A DNA stretch of 64,000 nucleotides from Leeuwenhoekiella aestuarii (GTDB taxonomy: Bacteria; Bacteroidota; Bacteroidia; Flavobacteriales; Flavobacteriaceae), in NCBI RefSeq assembly GCF_004104055.1, contig NZ_QOVJ01000001.1, positions 682,001 to 746,000 on the forward strand, in the 5' to 3' direction. The notes under the pieces are model-generated. The model had not been told where the DNA came from, searched no databases, and saw only the letters and a list, made by a program, of their open reading frames with translations. The position numbers and the translations under genes are program-made. Shown here piece by piece: positions 26,741 to 35,955 of this stretch; the first letter of the stretch is position 1; each line of letters starts with the position of its first letter.

Positions 26741-27464
26741 GTTCACTCTAAACTTTCAAAAAATCAATTTCAAATTTTCAGTTGTTAACAGTATATATAA
26801 TTATCATTTTTCTTTTTTAAAATTTAAATTAAATCTGATGCTTATTATTGTTTGTTAATAGCGGTATAAGTTTACTTATTTAAAGTTTGGATTTTTAATT
26901 ATTGGTAGATATTAACGCCTTATACAGACGTTTTCAGATTAGATAAGTCTTGATTCTCAACGAATTTTAAAACGCTGTTAACAATTGTTGATAACAGTAA
27001 TCAATAGTAGTTTTTGAATAAAATTTTACTAACATTTATTAAAAATAAAGGTTTGAATTGCTCATAAACTGCCAACAAAATTTAGAAAGATTTTCTTGCA
27101 TGGTATTACCCATGATCTGCTTTGTAATTTTTTTGATAGAAAGCAATTTTCATTTTACTTTTTTGATGACAACTTATAAACATTTATGTTAACTAAGTGT
27201 TAACTCATTTTATTCGAGCTATTTAAGTTCAATAAATAGCTGTAAGCTCTTTAAAACTAGTGATCAGAATAAATACGGTTATTCACACAGTGTTTTACTC
27301 GATAATTGAGTTTTAAATATTACTAGGCTTTCTTCTATAAATAAACTAGTTCGCCTTAATTTCTTACAGTCTTACCTAAAACTGTCTTAACAGAGTTTAA
27401 AGCGTTGTTTTCTAAGGAATATTTTTAAAAGATGCAGATATTGCATCACCTCAAAAAGTAACTT
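26741..27464. other. AT-rich 724-bp non-coding region, candidate replication origin or regulatory region
   Basis: No credible gene is seen. The stretch is very AT-rich and holds four GTTAAC words (two of them 12 bases apart near 27187-27206), an imperfect palindrome at 26975-26997, two TTTTTTGAT copies, a relaxed DnaA box TTATTCACA (27279-27287) and a one-mismatch box TGTTGATAA (26986-26994). It lies between rnr and an acetyltransferase gene, 15-18 kb from two parS-type sites and 4 kb from rnpA. This is consistent with an oriC, but a long regulatory leader or an ncRNA is possible. Confidence 0.4.
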
Positions 27465-27905
27465 ATGGAAATTAAAATACTAAGCTTTGAGCAATTAACA
27501 ATTCATACATTATATGAATTACTACAGCTACGTGCTGAAGTATTTGTTGTTGAACAAAACTGCCCCTATCAAGATGTAGACGGTAAAGATCAGAAAGCTT
27601 TACATGTTTTAGGATATAAAGAAGGTTCACTAGTTGCATATACTCGATTGTTTGAACCCGGTGCATATTTTAACAATGCAAGTATAGGGAGAGTTCTGGT
27701 TAAAGAAAACCAGCGTCAATACGGTTATGGTAAAGTAATAATGCAAGCTTCTATAACTCATATAGAAACTGATTTAAATACAAAAACTATAGAGTTATCT
27801 GCGCAAACGTATCTTAAGAAATTTTATAACGAACTTGGTTTTCGAGCAGTTGGAGAAGGATATCTCGAAGATGATATACCACACATGCGCATGATTAAAT
27901 CATAA
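27465..27905 (+). CDS. ElaA-type GNAT acetyltransferase
   Basis: This 146-residue protein opens with the ElaA pattern (LLQLRAEVFVVEQNCPYQDVDGKD), has IGRVLVKENQRQYGYGKVIM, which contains the acetyl-CoA-binding pyrophosphate loop (R/Q-x-x-G-x-G/A), and ends with YLEDDIPHMRM, also ElaA-like. GNAT enzymes move an acetyl group from acetyl-CoA to an amine; the substrate of ElaA is not known. It is a single-gene unit closed by a strong hairpin. A short inverted repeat (27431-27447) lies just before its start. Confidence 0.9.
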   Translation: MEIKILSFEQLTIHTLYELLQLRAEVFVVEQNCPYQDVDGKDQKALHVLGYKEGSLVAYTRLFEPGAYFNNASIGRVLVKENQRQYGYGKVIMQASITHIETDLNTKTIELSAQTYLKKFYNELGFRAVGEGYLEDDIPHMRMIKS

Positions 27906-27932
27906 AAAACCGCCAACTGGCGGTTTTTTTTT
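27904..27932. terminator. Bidirectional terminator after the ElaA-type gene
   Basis: The hairpin CCGCC-AACT-GGCGG with six A before and nine T after separates convergent genes. Confidence 0.85.
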
Positions 27933-27951
27933 ATGTTATGTAAGATGCCAT

Positions 27952-28329
27952 TTAAATCTTAACAGGGGTTTTATTTAAGTTGATACTATTTAAAGTCTCA
28001 TCGGTAAATTTATAATGTCCTCTTGTGGTAAAAATTTTAAATTTAAAATTCTTCATACCGCTCAGAGTATCTAAAAATAACCATTTAGACTTTAATAATC
28101 TGGGCTTCTTAGATTTTAAACTCAATTCAAAAATGTGTTTCTCGCCATCGCGTTCTGCTACTATGTCTGGGGTTATAGACACTTCACTTCCGCGTCTGAT
28201 ATACGATTTAGGAGATTCAAATCCGTCAGTATCAGCTTTGATATTTTCAAATCCTCTATCTTCTAAATAGTTTATCGCAGTTCCTAAAATTTCTGTGTTC
28301 TTATCGGTATCCTTATCTATAGTTATCAT
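27952..28329 (-). CDS. Conserved small protein, possible degenerate PD-(D/E)XK fold
   Basis: I do not recognise a named family. The 125 residues start with an alpha-helical part (ILGTAINYLEDRGFENI), then a beta strand ending in TPDIVAERDGEKHIFELSLK. The spacing Pro54-Asp55 to Glu68 resembles the PD-(D/E)XK nuclease core, but Ser70 stands where the catalytic Lys would be; Lys72 could have migrated. The C-terminal half (KWLFLDTLSGMKNFKFKIFTTRGH) is a plausible beta-alpha-beta finish. It is a single gene between the ElaA-type gene and the S41 unit. An inactive nuclease-fold or DNA-binding role is a hypothesis. Confidence 0.6.
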   Translation of the reverse strand: MITIDKDTDKNTEILGTAINYLEDRGFENIKADTDGFESPKSYIRRGSEVSITPDIVAERDGEKHIFELSLKSKKPRLLKSKWLFLDTLSGMKNFKFKIFTTRGHYKFTDETLNSINLNKTPVKI

Positions 28330-28472
28330 ACCTATAACATAAGAGATAGATATTAAAAAATTCTTAAATTAAGGTTAAATACTTGATTTTCAATGTTAAT
28401 TACTAAGATGATTATACTATATTCTAAAAAAATTCTAGTATATTTTATTTTTTTGATTAATTAAGCGTAGAA

Positions 28473-30098
28473 TTAGCGATTTAATACTTTTAAGTATCTA
28501 ATGCTGTTATTTAAAATAGATTTAGCTTCGGCAATCTCCTCATTGTGTGTAAGTTGATATTCATACAAACCTTCTCTGTAAAAATATCTTTTGATCAATT
28601 CGTCAATAATCAATTTTGAAATTTCGCGTTCCTTTATATCTAACTGCTGTTTTTTAGCAGCATCTATTGTTTTCATGAGATTGGCATATTCGGTACTGAT
28701 CTCACTTTGTAGATTATCTTTTTCAGCAATGATATACGCTTTTTCCAGATCTCTTTCTGTTTGAGTTTGATAGGCAAATCCTTGTTTATCGAGAAAACTT
28801 TTAAAGGCTGCGTAATCTGAAGCAGTAAAATCAAAATCTTCCAACTTACTGTAATTATGCTTGTAGAAGTAATCTGTAGCGAAATCAAAAATCGCCTGAT
28901 CCCGCAATAAAGCTTCTGTGATGGCACTCATTCCTGCAGATTCTATCTGAATATCCGGTAAGACTCCACCACCATCGTAAACTTTTCTACCAGTACTGGT
29001 TTTAAACTCATTATAATCAGCCACATTTGTACGCACTGCGTTTCCGCTTTCATCACGATTCCAATAATCTAAGGCCTGTATGCAACGTCCGCTAGGTGTA
29101 TAATATCTTGAGATAGTAATCTTCAATTGGGTACCGTAAGTAAGCTCTTTAGGGCGTTGTACAAGACCTTTACCAAAACTACGAGCACCTACAATTACCG
29201 CACGGTCATAATCTTGCAGAGAGCCCGAAACGATCTCACTTGCAGAGGCACTGCGACCATTTATTAACACAGCAACCGGTATTTCTGTATCTAAAGGCTC
29301 GTTGCGTGTATGATATTCCTGATTGTATTTCTCAATTACTGATTTTGTGGTGGTAATTAATTTTCCTTTTGGTAGAAATAAATTACTCACATTTATGGCT
29401 TCGGTTAATAAACCACCGGGATTTCCTCTCAGATCTAAAATGATCGAAGTTGCTCCTTCACTTTTCAATTCTTTTACTGCAGCAGCAGTTTCTGAAGATG
29501 CTTTTTTATTAAACTTAGAAAGAACAATATATCCTACTTTATTGTCAATAAGTGTATAAAAAGGTACAGCTTCAATATCAATTTCTTCACGCTTTAAAGA
29601 GGTGGTTTGCAATTTTCCCTGGCGTTTATAGGTGATAGGAATACTGGTACCGGGAGCACCTTGTAAAAGGTCACCTGCATCATCTTCAAAATCTGCAATG
29701 TTGATATCACCTATTTTTATCAACTCATCACCGGCTTGTAATCCGGCTTTATCAGCAGGATAATCTTTATAAGTTTCAAGAATAGTGATGGTTTTATTAC
29801 GCGTCAAAACCGAAGCACCAATGCCGGTATATTCACCGGTGTTGCTGATGCGAGCATCTTCTACTTCTTGTTCTGTCCAGTATTTAGTATAAGGATCCAG
29901 ATCTGCAAGCATACCTTCAATCGCGCTATCCATCAACTCAGCAGGGTTTACTTCATCAACATAATTCATGTTGAGTTCTTTAAACAGCGTGGTAAAAATT
30001 TCGATTTGCTTAGCGATTTCAAAGAAATCACTTTTAAAACTAACGGTCGTAAACAAGATCACTACAGCAGTAGCCGATATGAGTATGCGCTTTTTCAT
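28473..30098 (-). CDS. S41 family C-terminal processing protease
   Basis: This 541-residue protein has a signal/anchor (about residues 5-20), an N-terminal helical part, a PDZ domain (about 85-170: YTGIGASVL, YPADKAGLQAGDELIKIGD) and the S41 catalytic domain with LDLRGNPGGLL, the Ser in NGRSASASEIVSG and the Lys in GARSFGKGLVQ. CtpA-type proteases trim or degrade periplasmic proteins from the C-terminus. It is last in the rnpA-DUF4349-S41 unit, three bases after the DUF4349 gene. Confidence 0.93.
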   Translation of the reverse strand: MKKRILISATAVVILFTTVSFKSDFFEIAKQIEIFTTLFKELNMNYVDEVNPAELMDSAIEGMLADLDPYTKYWTEQEVEDARISNTGEYTGIGASVLTRNKTITILETYKDYPADKAGLQAGDELIKIGDINIADFEDDAGDLLQGAPGTSIPITYKRQGKLQTTSLKREEIDIEAVPFYTLIDNKVGYIVLSKFNKKASSETAAAVKELKSEGATSIILDLRGNPGGLLTEAINVSNLFLPKGKLITTTKSVIEKYNQEYHTRNEPLDTEIPVAVLINGRSASASEIVSGSLQDYDRAVIVGARSFGKGLVQRPKELTYGTQLKITISRYYTPSGRCIQALDYWNRDESGNAVRTNVADYNEFKTSTGRKVYDGGGVLPDIQIESAGMSAITEALLRDQAIFDFATDYFYKHNYSKLEDFDFTASDYAAFKSFLDKQGFAYQTQTERDLEKAYIIAEKDNLQSEISTEYANLMKTIDAAKKQQLDIKEREISKLIIDELIKRYFYREGLYEYQLTHNEEIAEAKSILNNSIRYLKVLNR

Positions 30099-30101
30099 AT
30101 A

Positions 30102-30920
30102 TTATTTTTTTAATGCTTTTTTACGTTGCCAGCGTCGTATTAGAAAGATAGCAAGAATCAATAAGATTATAAAAGGCCATATATAAAGTATGCCTAATAA
30201 GAACGTTGAAATACCTTGCCAGCCCCCTTTTAAAGCTTGAATAATTTTAGAACCGTAAGAATGCGTTACTCCACTTTCTACAGTAGTTTTATAAAAATAA
30301 ACAGTGAGCGTACTGTATGAAACCTGCTTTTTTAGGTAATTGAGTCTGCCTTCTTTGGCTTCTATTTCTTCACGTATTGTGGAAAGTTCTCGTTCTATTT
30401 CAAGAATTTCTTTTACTGATTTGGCTCTTTCTAAAAGTTGAAGGTATCTGTTTTCAAGTTCTCGTTTTGCTTTTAAGCGTGCTTCTAAATCAATAAATTC
30501 TTCAGTTACATCACGTTGACTGATTGATTTCTCATCATAAAATTCAATGCCTTTTGAAATGATCGTTAATGCCTGCTGAAAATTTTTAGAAGGAATGCGT
30601 AACTGTAATTCCTGATAATTGCTTTGATAATCTTTACCCGAACGTTCATTCTGAATATATCCATCTGTAGCTTCAACTGCTTTTAAAATAGTTGATTTGG
30701 TTTCAGAAAGATTTTGAGTTTCAAAACGCAGATTTCCGGTTTTGATAATTTGCTGCTCTAAATTTATATCAGAATCTGTAGATGAATTTTGCTTTTGATA
30801 CGATAAATCATTGTATGCAGCTTCTTCCATTTCAAGAGCTCCAATATCTATGCTGCTTTCAGACCCACCACTTGAGCACATATAAACCATACTCAACATT
30901 AAAAAACCAAGTATTTTCAT
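30102..30920 (-). CDS. DUF4349 membrane protein
   Basis: This 272-residue protein has a lipoprotein-like signal (FLMLSMVYMCSSGG), the DUF4349 body (IIKTGNLRFETQNL, YIQNERSGKDYQ, LQLRIPSKNFQQAL), a coiled coil (about residues 150-195) and a C-terminal membrane helix (about 240-262) ending in RRWQRKKALKK. The family's function is unknown. It lies between rnpA and the S41 protease gene with short gaps (17 and 3 bases), so the three are one transcription unit. Confidence 0.88.
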   Translation of the reverse strand: MKILGFLMLSMVYMCSSGGSESSIDIGALEMEEAAYNDLSYQKQNSSTDSDINLEQQIIKTGNLRFETQNLSETKSTILKAVEATDGYIQNERSGKDYQSNYQELQLRIPSKNFQQALTIISKGIEFYDEKSISQRDVTEEFIDLEARLKAKRELENRYLQLLERAKSVKEILEIERELSTIREEIEAKEGRLNYLKKQVSYSTLTVYFYKTTVESGVTHSYGSKIIQALKGGWQGISTFLLGILYIWPFIILLILAIFLIRRWQRKKALKK

Positions 30921-30937
30921 AGGTGCTGCATTTTAAT

Positions 30938-31321
30938 TTAAAGGTTTTCAGGCAGGTGTAGCTTATTAAACTTCTCAGCGAGTTTCAACATCGCTTTATC
31001 AAGTTCTTCAATAGCCATCACTTCTCTGCCGGTATAGATAAACATAAACGCAAAAGTCTTGTCATTTGTTTGAAACTGCGTCTTGTTTTTTCTGTAAACT
31101 TCGCGCATTAAGCGTTTTATGCGGTTGCGGGTAACGGCAAGTTTGTAATTGCGTTTTGCTACCGAAACCCCGGTTTGTATAGCAATATTTTCTTCTGACA
31201 ATGGAGTTTCTACATAAAAAAGCAGCAGCGGATAAGCACTCACTTTTTTACCGGTACTGAATAATTCATCCAGCAATTTCTTACGCTTTAAATGCTCTTT
31301 TTTAGGAAAGGTTTGCTTCAT
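30938..31321 (-). CDS. rnpA: Ribonuclease P protein component
   Basis: This 127-residue protein shows the signature RNR region: SVAKRNYKLAVTRNRIKRLM, with the basic helix that contacts RNase P RNA, and an N-terminal RLKRKKLLDELF-like start (KKEHLKRKKLLDELFSTG). It aids the catalytic RNA in maturing tRNA 5' ends. In many bacteria rnpA sits near oriC beside rpmH; rpmH is not in the window, and here rnpA leads a unit with DUF4349 and an S41 protease. Confidence 0.93.
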   Translation of the reverse strand: MKQTFPKKEHLKRKKLLDELFSTGKKVSAYPLLLFYVETPLSEENIAIQTGVSVAKRNYKLAVTRNRIKRLMREVYRKNKTQFQTNDKTFAFMFIYTGREVMAIEELDKAMLKLAEKFNKLHLPENL

Positions 31322-31398
31322 TTTTTTGCCGAAGGCGAAATTTTAAAGTGTAAAGATAACCAACTTCCCGGGCAATCCTCAGAAGCTTGTATTGCTCA

Positions 31399-33972
31399 TT
31401 AATCTTCAAGTTGTGAACGCATACGATGCAAACGATCCAGATCATCAGTGGCTTGATACAATTTGTTTTTCAACACAGGATTTAAATCAGAATTATTCTC
31501 TAAAAACGCTTCTCGTATTTGATAGGCTCCTTCTGAAGAATAATTGCCTATAGTTGCATTCAACCAGTTTTTAGGAAAGAAAATATCACCCGTCAATTGT
31601 ATTTCTTCTAGCAATTCTAAGCTAGTTTTAAGATGTTTAACGCTGCTTTCTTGGCGCAATGGATGATTGATATACCCTAGAGCAGAAAGTACCCAGGATT
31701 CTTTTTCTCTATTCTTAAAATCCTTCAGACTTTCAAAAAATCTATCTCGTGTAGTTTCATCAGCAGACAAGGCAGGTTGTAAAAACTGAAACCTTTTTTT
31801 CTTATCTGGATTTGTGATTGCAGCTTCTGCTTTTTGTAGAATTTCAGTTGTATTCTCGTGACCGTAAAGTGCTAGAGTCATTGCCATACTGGTATAATCG
31901 TCTTCGTTGAGTTTGAGATTAGTTATTTCAGTTTCTTGATTCCAGATAGCATACAAACGCTCTTTCCCACTTTTTGAATAGGCCACAGCTTTAAACAGAC
32001 CAAAAAGTGTTTTTTTACTATTTGCAGGCAGGTCTTTTTGAAGTTGGTTGTAAACTAAATCTTCCAGTTCTTCTTGATGACTTTCCCGTTGCATTTCGGT
32101 AAAATAAGTCCAGAATAAATTTTGAGTCTGACTTGAAATCCGGTTGAGGATCAGCGCATTTTTTTCGGCAATTAATCCTTTTTTATACAGATCAAAAACT
32201 GCTACTGGATCAAGGCGAGCATTTAATAGATTTTCGTGCGTGTTGATGTAGCCGTAACCGCGAGCCACCTCATCGTTTAAAAAAGCAATTTTTAATAAAT
32301 CTTCTTCTTGCTGCGGAAAAACACCATAACCCATCCCGTCATAATTGTAAATGATCTGCTGAGGTTTGGGTAAACCTTCGGCCTTTTTCAATTGTAGTTT
32401 TTGATCAACAAATGCAGCAGTAATAACTTGAGTAGAATTTGGGTATACCAAGCCTATTTTAAATGTTTGAGGCCAGATTTTGTCACTCCCATCTTCGGCT
32501 TGTTGCGTTAAATAAAAAGACTGAATACTTCCATCTTCAGCATAGATCAATTCTTCAGAAATAACAGGTCTTCCACTTTGATTAACCCAGACTTCACTCC
32601 ATTTCTTGAGATCAACATCGGTCTTTGTATCTAAAATCGAAACAAGATCATTCCATACTGCATTGTCATTTGCATAGGTTTTAATATACTCTTGAATTCC
32701 TTCTTGAAATGCTTCTTTACCAGTTGCAAGTTCGAGCTGGCGCATCATAATTGGCGCTTTGTTGTAGATGATACTTCCGTATAAAGAACCGGCATTTTTC
32801 AGGTTATCCAGTTGCTGCCTTATGGGATTAGAACCTTGTGTGCGGTCTTCCCCATACGCACTGGGATAGTGGCTCAATACAAAAAGCAGCTCGTGATTCA
32901 CATCAGGAAAAGCCGGATTCACAATTTTATCTGCCATAAAATTGGCAAACACTTCTTTCATCCAGACGTCGTTAAACCAGTTCATCGTTACCAAGTCGCC
33001 AAACCACATATGTGAGGTTTCGTGGGCGATGAGTTTCGCTCTGCTGAGTTTTTGACTTTCTGTGGCAGTGTTGTCTAAAAACAAAGAAGATTCGCGGTAT
33101 TGAATAGCACCTACGTGTTCCATACCTCCGTATTGAAAAATAGGAATTGCAGCAAAATCTAATTTCTGAAATGGAAAATCATAAGCGGTATAATCTTCTA
33201 AAAAATCTACAGCACCGGCGTGAAGTTCAAAAATAGGATTAAGACTTGCTTGTATCTTGGCACTATCGGTCTCGCGGTAGAGCATGTTCATATCCAGGTC
33301 AGCTATTTTCTGATTGGCTACGCTGAATTTACCGGCGACAAATGAAAACAAATACGAGCTCATTTTATCTGACGTGCCAAAGTTGTGTGTTATAAAATCT
33401 CCTTCTGAAATTTGATCAACCTCAGGAGCTCCTGCCAGTACTTCCCAGTCCTTTGGTGCGGTAATACTTAAGTTATAAACCGCTTTTAAATTAGGCTGAT
33501 CAAAAACCGGAAACAACGTGCTCGCACGATCTGGAACCAATAAGGTGTATAAGAAATCTTCGTTACGGTTTAGGGATTGTTCGCCTGCAATAAATTCAAT
33601 AGTAACGTTATTAACACCGGTTTTTAAATGTTCTGAAGGAATGATAATATGCTCTTCTTTATGCTGAATAGTGATTTCTTCAGCATTTGCCACTACTCTA
33701 TTTACGTGACCTTTTTCAACATTAAAATCAAGATAAAGCGGTTCTGAAGTATTGCTAATAGTAACTTCTAAATCTAATCTTGCCGGGATTGAATCTTCAA
33801 TTTTTTCAGGAATGGAAAAACTCAAATTGTAGTTAATAGCACTCAGTTGTTCTTTTCTAAAATCTGCCAGTTCTTTAGAAATACCGGGATTGAGTAGTGT
33901 TCTTTCTTCTGAAGCATTCTGGCAAGAAAACAGGCTTAAAACTAAAATTGAAACTAAAATTCGGGTTGTCAT
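31399..33972 (-). CDS. M1 family metallopeptidase, lipoprotein, with altered substrate motifs
   Basis: This 857-residue protein has a lipobox (LSLFSC) and an M1 layout: an N-terminal beta domain, the catalytic domain with zinc motif HETSH (residues 317-321) and the third ligand Glu340 at the normal spacing, then a long alpha-helical C-terminal domain (about 540-857). Two family motifs differ: the GxMEN exopeptidase motif reads GGMEH (282-286) and the NEGFA motif reads KEVFA. The zinc site is therefore intact but N-terminal recognition may differ. It is a separate unit from the next M1 gene, whose terminator lies upstream of it. Confidence 0.88.
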   Translation of the reverse strand: MTTRILVSILVLSLFSCQNASEERTLLNPGISKELADFRKEQLSAINYNLSFSIPEKIEDSIPARLDLEVTISNTSEPLYLDFNVEKGHVNRVVANAEEITIQHKEEHIIIPSEHLKTGVNNVTIEFIAGEQSLNRNEDFLYTLLVPDRASTLFPVFDQPNLKAVYNLSITAPKDWEVLAGAPEVDQISEGDFITHNFGTSDKMSSYLFSFVAGKFSVANQKIADLDMNMLYRETDSAKIQASLNPIFELHAGAVDFLEDYTAYDFPFQKLDFAAIPIFQYGGMEHVGAIQYRESSLFLDNTATESQKLSRAKLIAHETSHMWFGDLVTMNWFNDVWMKEVFANFMADKIVNPAFPDVNHELLFVLSHYPSAYGEDRTQGSNPIRQQLDNLKNAGSLYGSIIYNKAPIMMRQLELATGKEAFQEGIQEYIKTYANDNAVWNDLVSILDTKTDVDLKKWSEVWVNQSGRPVISEELIYAEDGSIQSFYLTQQAEDGSDKIWPQTFKIGLVYPNSTQVITAAFVDQKLQLKKAEGLPKPQQIIYNYDGMGYGVFPQQEEDLLKIAFLNDEVARGYGYINTHENLLNARLDPVAVFDLYKKGLIAEKNALILNRISSQTQNLFWTYFTEMQRESHQEELEDLVYNQLQKDLPANSKKTLFGLFKAVAYSKSGKERLYAIWNQETEITNLKLNEDDYTSMAMTLALYGHENTTEILQKAEAAITNPDKKKRFQFLQPALSADETTRDRFFESLKDFKNREKESWVLSALGYINHPLRQESSVKHLKTSLELLEEIQLTGDIFFPKNWLNATIGNYSSEGAYQIREAFLENNSDLNPVLKNKLYQATDDLDRLHRMRSQLED

Positions 33973-34032
33973 TAAGGAAGCATAAAGTTTAATGAGCTAA
34001 ATATCGGGAAAACCTGTGGTTCTAAGAATTAA

Positions 34033-34064
34033 AAAAGCCGCTTTCACAATTGAAAGCGGCTTTT
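34033..34064 (-). terminator. Terminator of the S8-M1 unit
   Basis: A 14-bp perfect stem (AAAAGCCGCTTTCA / TGAAAGCGGCTTTT) with loop CAAT is followed by a T run on the minus strand. Confidence 0.85.
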
Positions 34065-34102
34065 AAATTATTTGCTAAAAGTGAATCTCGTTCACTAAGT
34101 AC

Positions 34103-35947
34103 TTACTCGGTTTCTTTTGACCAGCTATTGTTAGTACGGTCAATATCTGCCATCAATTGCTGTGCATCTATCGTCATTGCCTTGATCTCAGCAAGAGGTT
34201 TGTCTATCGTATACGTATAAGTAGGATTAGCCCAAGTCCAATCTTCTAATTGCGTACGCTTCATTTCTGGAAATGGATTTGCCTTCTCTGCACGCATCAT
34301 ACGTAAGGGAATATAATAGGCTTCATTCTCATCGTTTGTAGTATTGATGTAAAAATCTATAGGCATAGGCATAAGCCCTTTGCGTTCCAGAGTTACCTGA
34401 GTTTTACCATCTACTTCTTCAACGTTTTTAATAGCATAGTCTATGGTGTTTATAGTCTGTGTCCAGTCTACTAAATACCAGTCTAACTGCATCCCGCTCA
34501 CTTTTTCTGCTACACGCTTAAAATCGTTAGGCGTAGGATGTTTAAAATGCCATTTGTCAAAGTATTGCTTGAGCGTTTTATCAAGGTTCTCTTTACCAAT
34601 AATATAACCTAATTGTGCTAAAAAGACTGCACCTTTAGAATAAGCAGAAGCTCCATAAGCTGCATTTAATGCATAACGATCTGCATAGGTAGTTTGTGGT
34701 TGTTCAAAACCACTTTTAGCCAATCTGAAGTATGAATTGTAATTACCTGCTTGAGGATTAGGGTTGTTTTGTTCCATAACGGTATTCATCGCTTCATCAG
34801 AAATGTAAGAAGTAAAGCCTTCGTCCATCCACTCATGTTTTTGCTCATTGGTAGCCATTAAAAACTGAAACCACGTATGTGCAAATTCGTGAGCAGTAAC
34901 ACCTACTAAACTTCCAAAGCTTCTTTCACCAGTAATAAGCGTACACATTGCATACTCCATTCCTCCATCACCACCTTGTATCACCGAATATTGATCGTAA
35001 GGATACTGACCAATATGCTCGTTGTAATAGGCTAAAAGTTCTGCAGTTTTAGGCTGTAATTTTTTCCAGTTATCAATAATCTCTTTATTGTCTTTGTAGA
35101 AAAAGTGCAGTACGGTACCGTCTTCAGCAGTTAGTTTATCATGAATATACTCAGGATCTGCCGCCCAGGTAAAATCGTGTACATTAGGCGCAATAAAATG
35201 CCAGGTATATTTTCCTTTTTTAGGCTTCACCGCTTTTTGACCCGGCTCGCCGTAACCGTGACCTATTTCCGTATTTTGTAAATACCCGGTACCTCCTATG
35301 GTATAATCTGAATCAATTGTAATCTTCACATCAAAATCTCCCCAAACTCCATGAAATTCACGCGCGATATAAGGATCTGCATGCCATCCTTCAAAATCAT
35401 ACTCCGCTAATTTAGGATACCATTGAGTCATAGACAGTGCTACACCTTCAGCGTTATTGCGACCACTTCTTCTGATTTGAACCGGCACCTGACCGTTAAA
35501 ATCCATTTTAAAAGTAGTGCTTTCGCCGGGTGCGATAGGTTTTGCAAGATTTACTTCAAGAACAGTTCCGGCAACATTATACGTTAGCGCAGAGCCATCC
35601 TGAGAAAGTGTATTTACTTTTAAAAACCCAATTTCATCCGGCTCTAATTTAGAGATGCGATCTACCACACGACGATCTGGATCTTTGATCGTTAATGATC
35701 GTATATCCATCTCACTATCTGGCTGAAATGCATTAAAATATAAATGGTAAAACACCTGATTTAAGGTATCTGGAGAATTGTTAGTATAAACCAGTTCTTG
35801 TTTTCCGGTGTAATTATAGTCTTCAACATTCATATCAACTTCCATCTTATAGTCAACATGCTGTTGCCAGTAAGCGGTATTATTTTGTGCTTGTGTCAAT
35901 GCGAAAACACTAAAGAATGAAAGACTTAATAACGTTTTTAGCTTCAT
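34103..35947 (-). CDS. M1 family metallopeptidase
   Basis: This 614-residue protein has a signal peptide (FFSVFALTQAQ). The zinc site is HEFAHTWF with the third ligand in DEGFTSY, and QGGDGGMEYAM stands in for the GxMEN motif. There is no long C-terminal alpha-helical repeat domain, so it belongs to the short M1 branch common in Bacteroidota and probably acts on peptides in the periplasm or outside. The start is eight bases after the S8 protease stop, so the two are one unit, most likely for extracellular peptide use. Confidence 0.9.
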   Translation of the reverse strand: MKLKTLLSLSFFSVFALTQAQNNTAYWQQHVDYKMEVDMNVEDYNYTGKQELVYTNNSPDTLNQVFYHLYFNAFQPDSEMDIRSLTIKDPDRRVVDRISKLEPDEIGFLKVNTLSQDGSALTYNVAGTVLEVNLAKPIAPGESTTFKMDFNGQVPVQIRRSGRNNAEGVALSMTQWYPKLAEYDFEGWHADPYIAREFHGVWGDFDVKITIDSDYTIGGTGYLQNTEIGHGYGEPGQKAVKPKKGKYTWHFIAPNVHDFTWAADPEYIHDKLTAEDGTVLHFFYKDNKEIIDNWKKLQPKTAELLAYYNEHIGQYPYDQYSVIQGGDGGMEYAMCTLITGERSFGSLVGVTAHEFAHTWFQFLMATNEQKHEWMDEGFTSYISDEAMNTVMEQNNPNPQAGNYNSYFRLAKSGFEQPQTTYADRYALNAAYGASAYSKGAVFLAQLGYIIGKENLDKTLKQYFDKWHFKHPTPNDFKRVAEKVSGMQLDWYLVDWTQTINTIDYAIKNVEEVDGKTQVTLERKGLMPMPIDFYINTTNDENEAYYIPLRMMRAEKANPFPEMKRTQLEDWTWANPTYTYTIDKPLAEIKAMTIDAQQLMADIDRTNNSWSKETE

Positions 35948-35955
35948 ATTAAATT

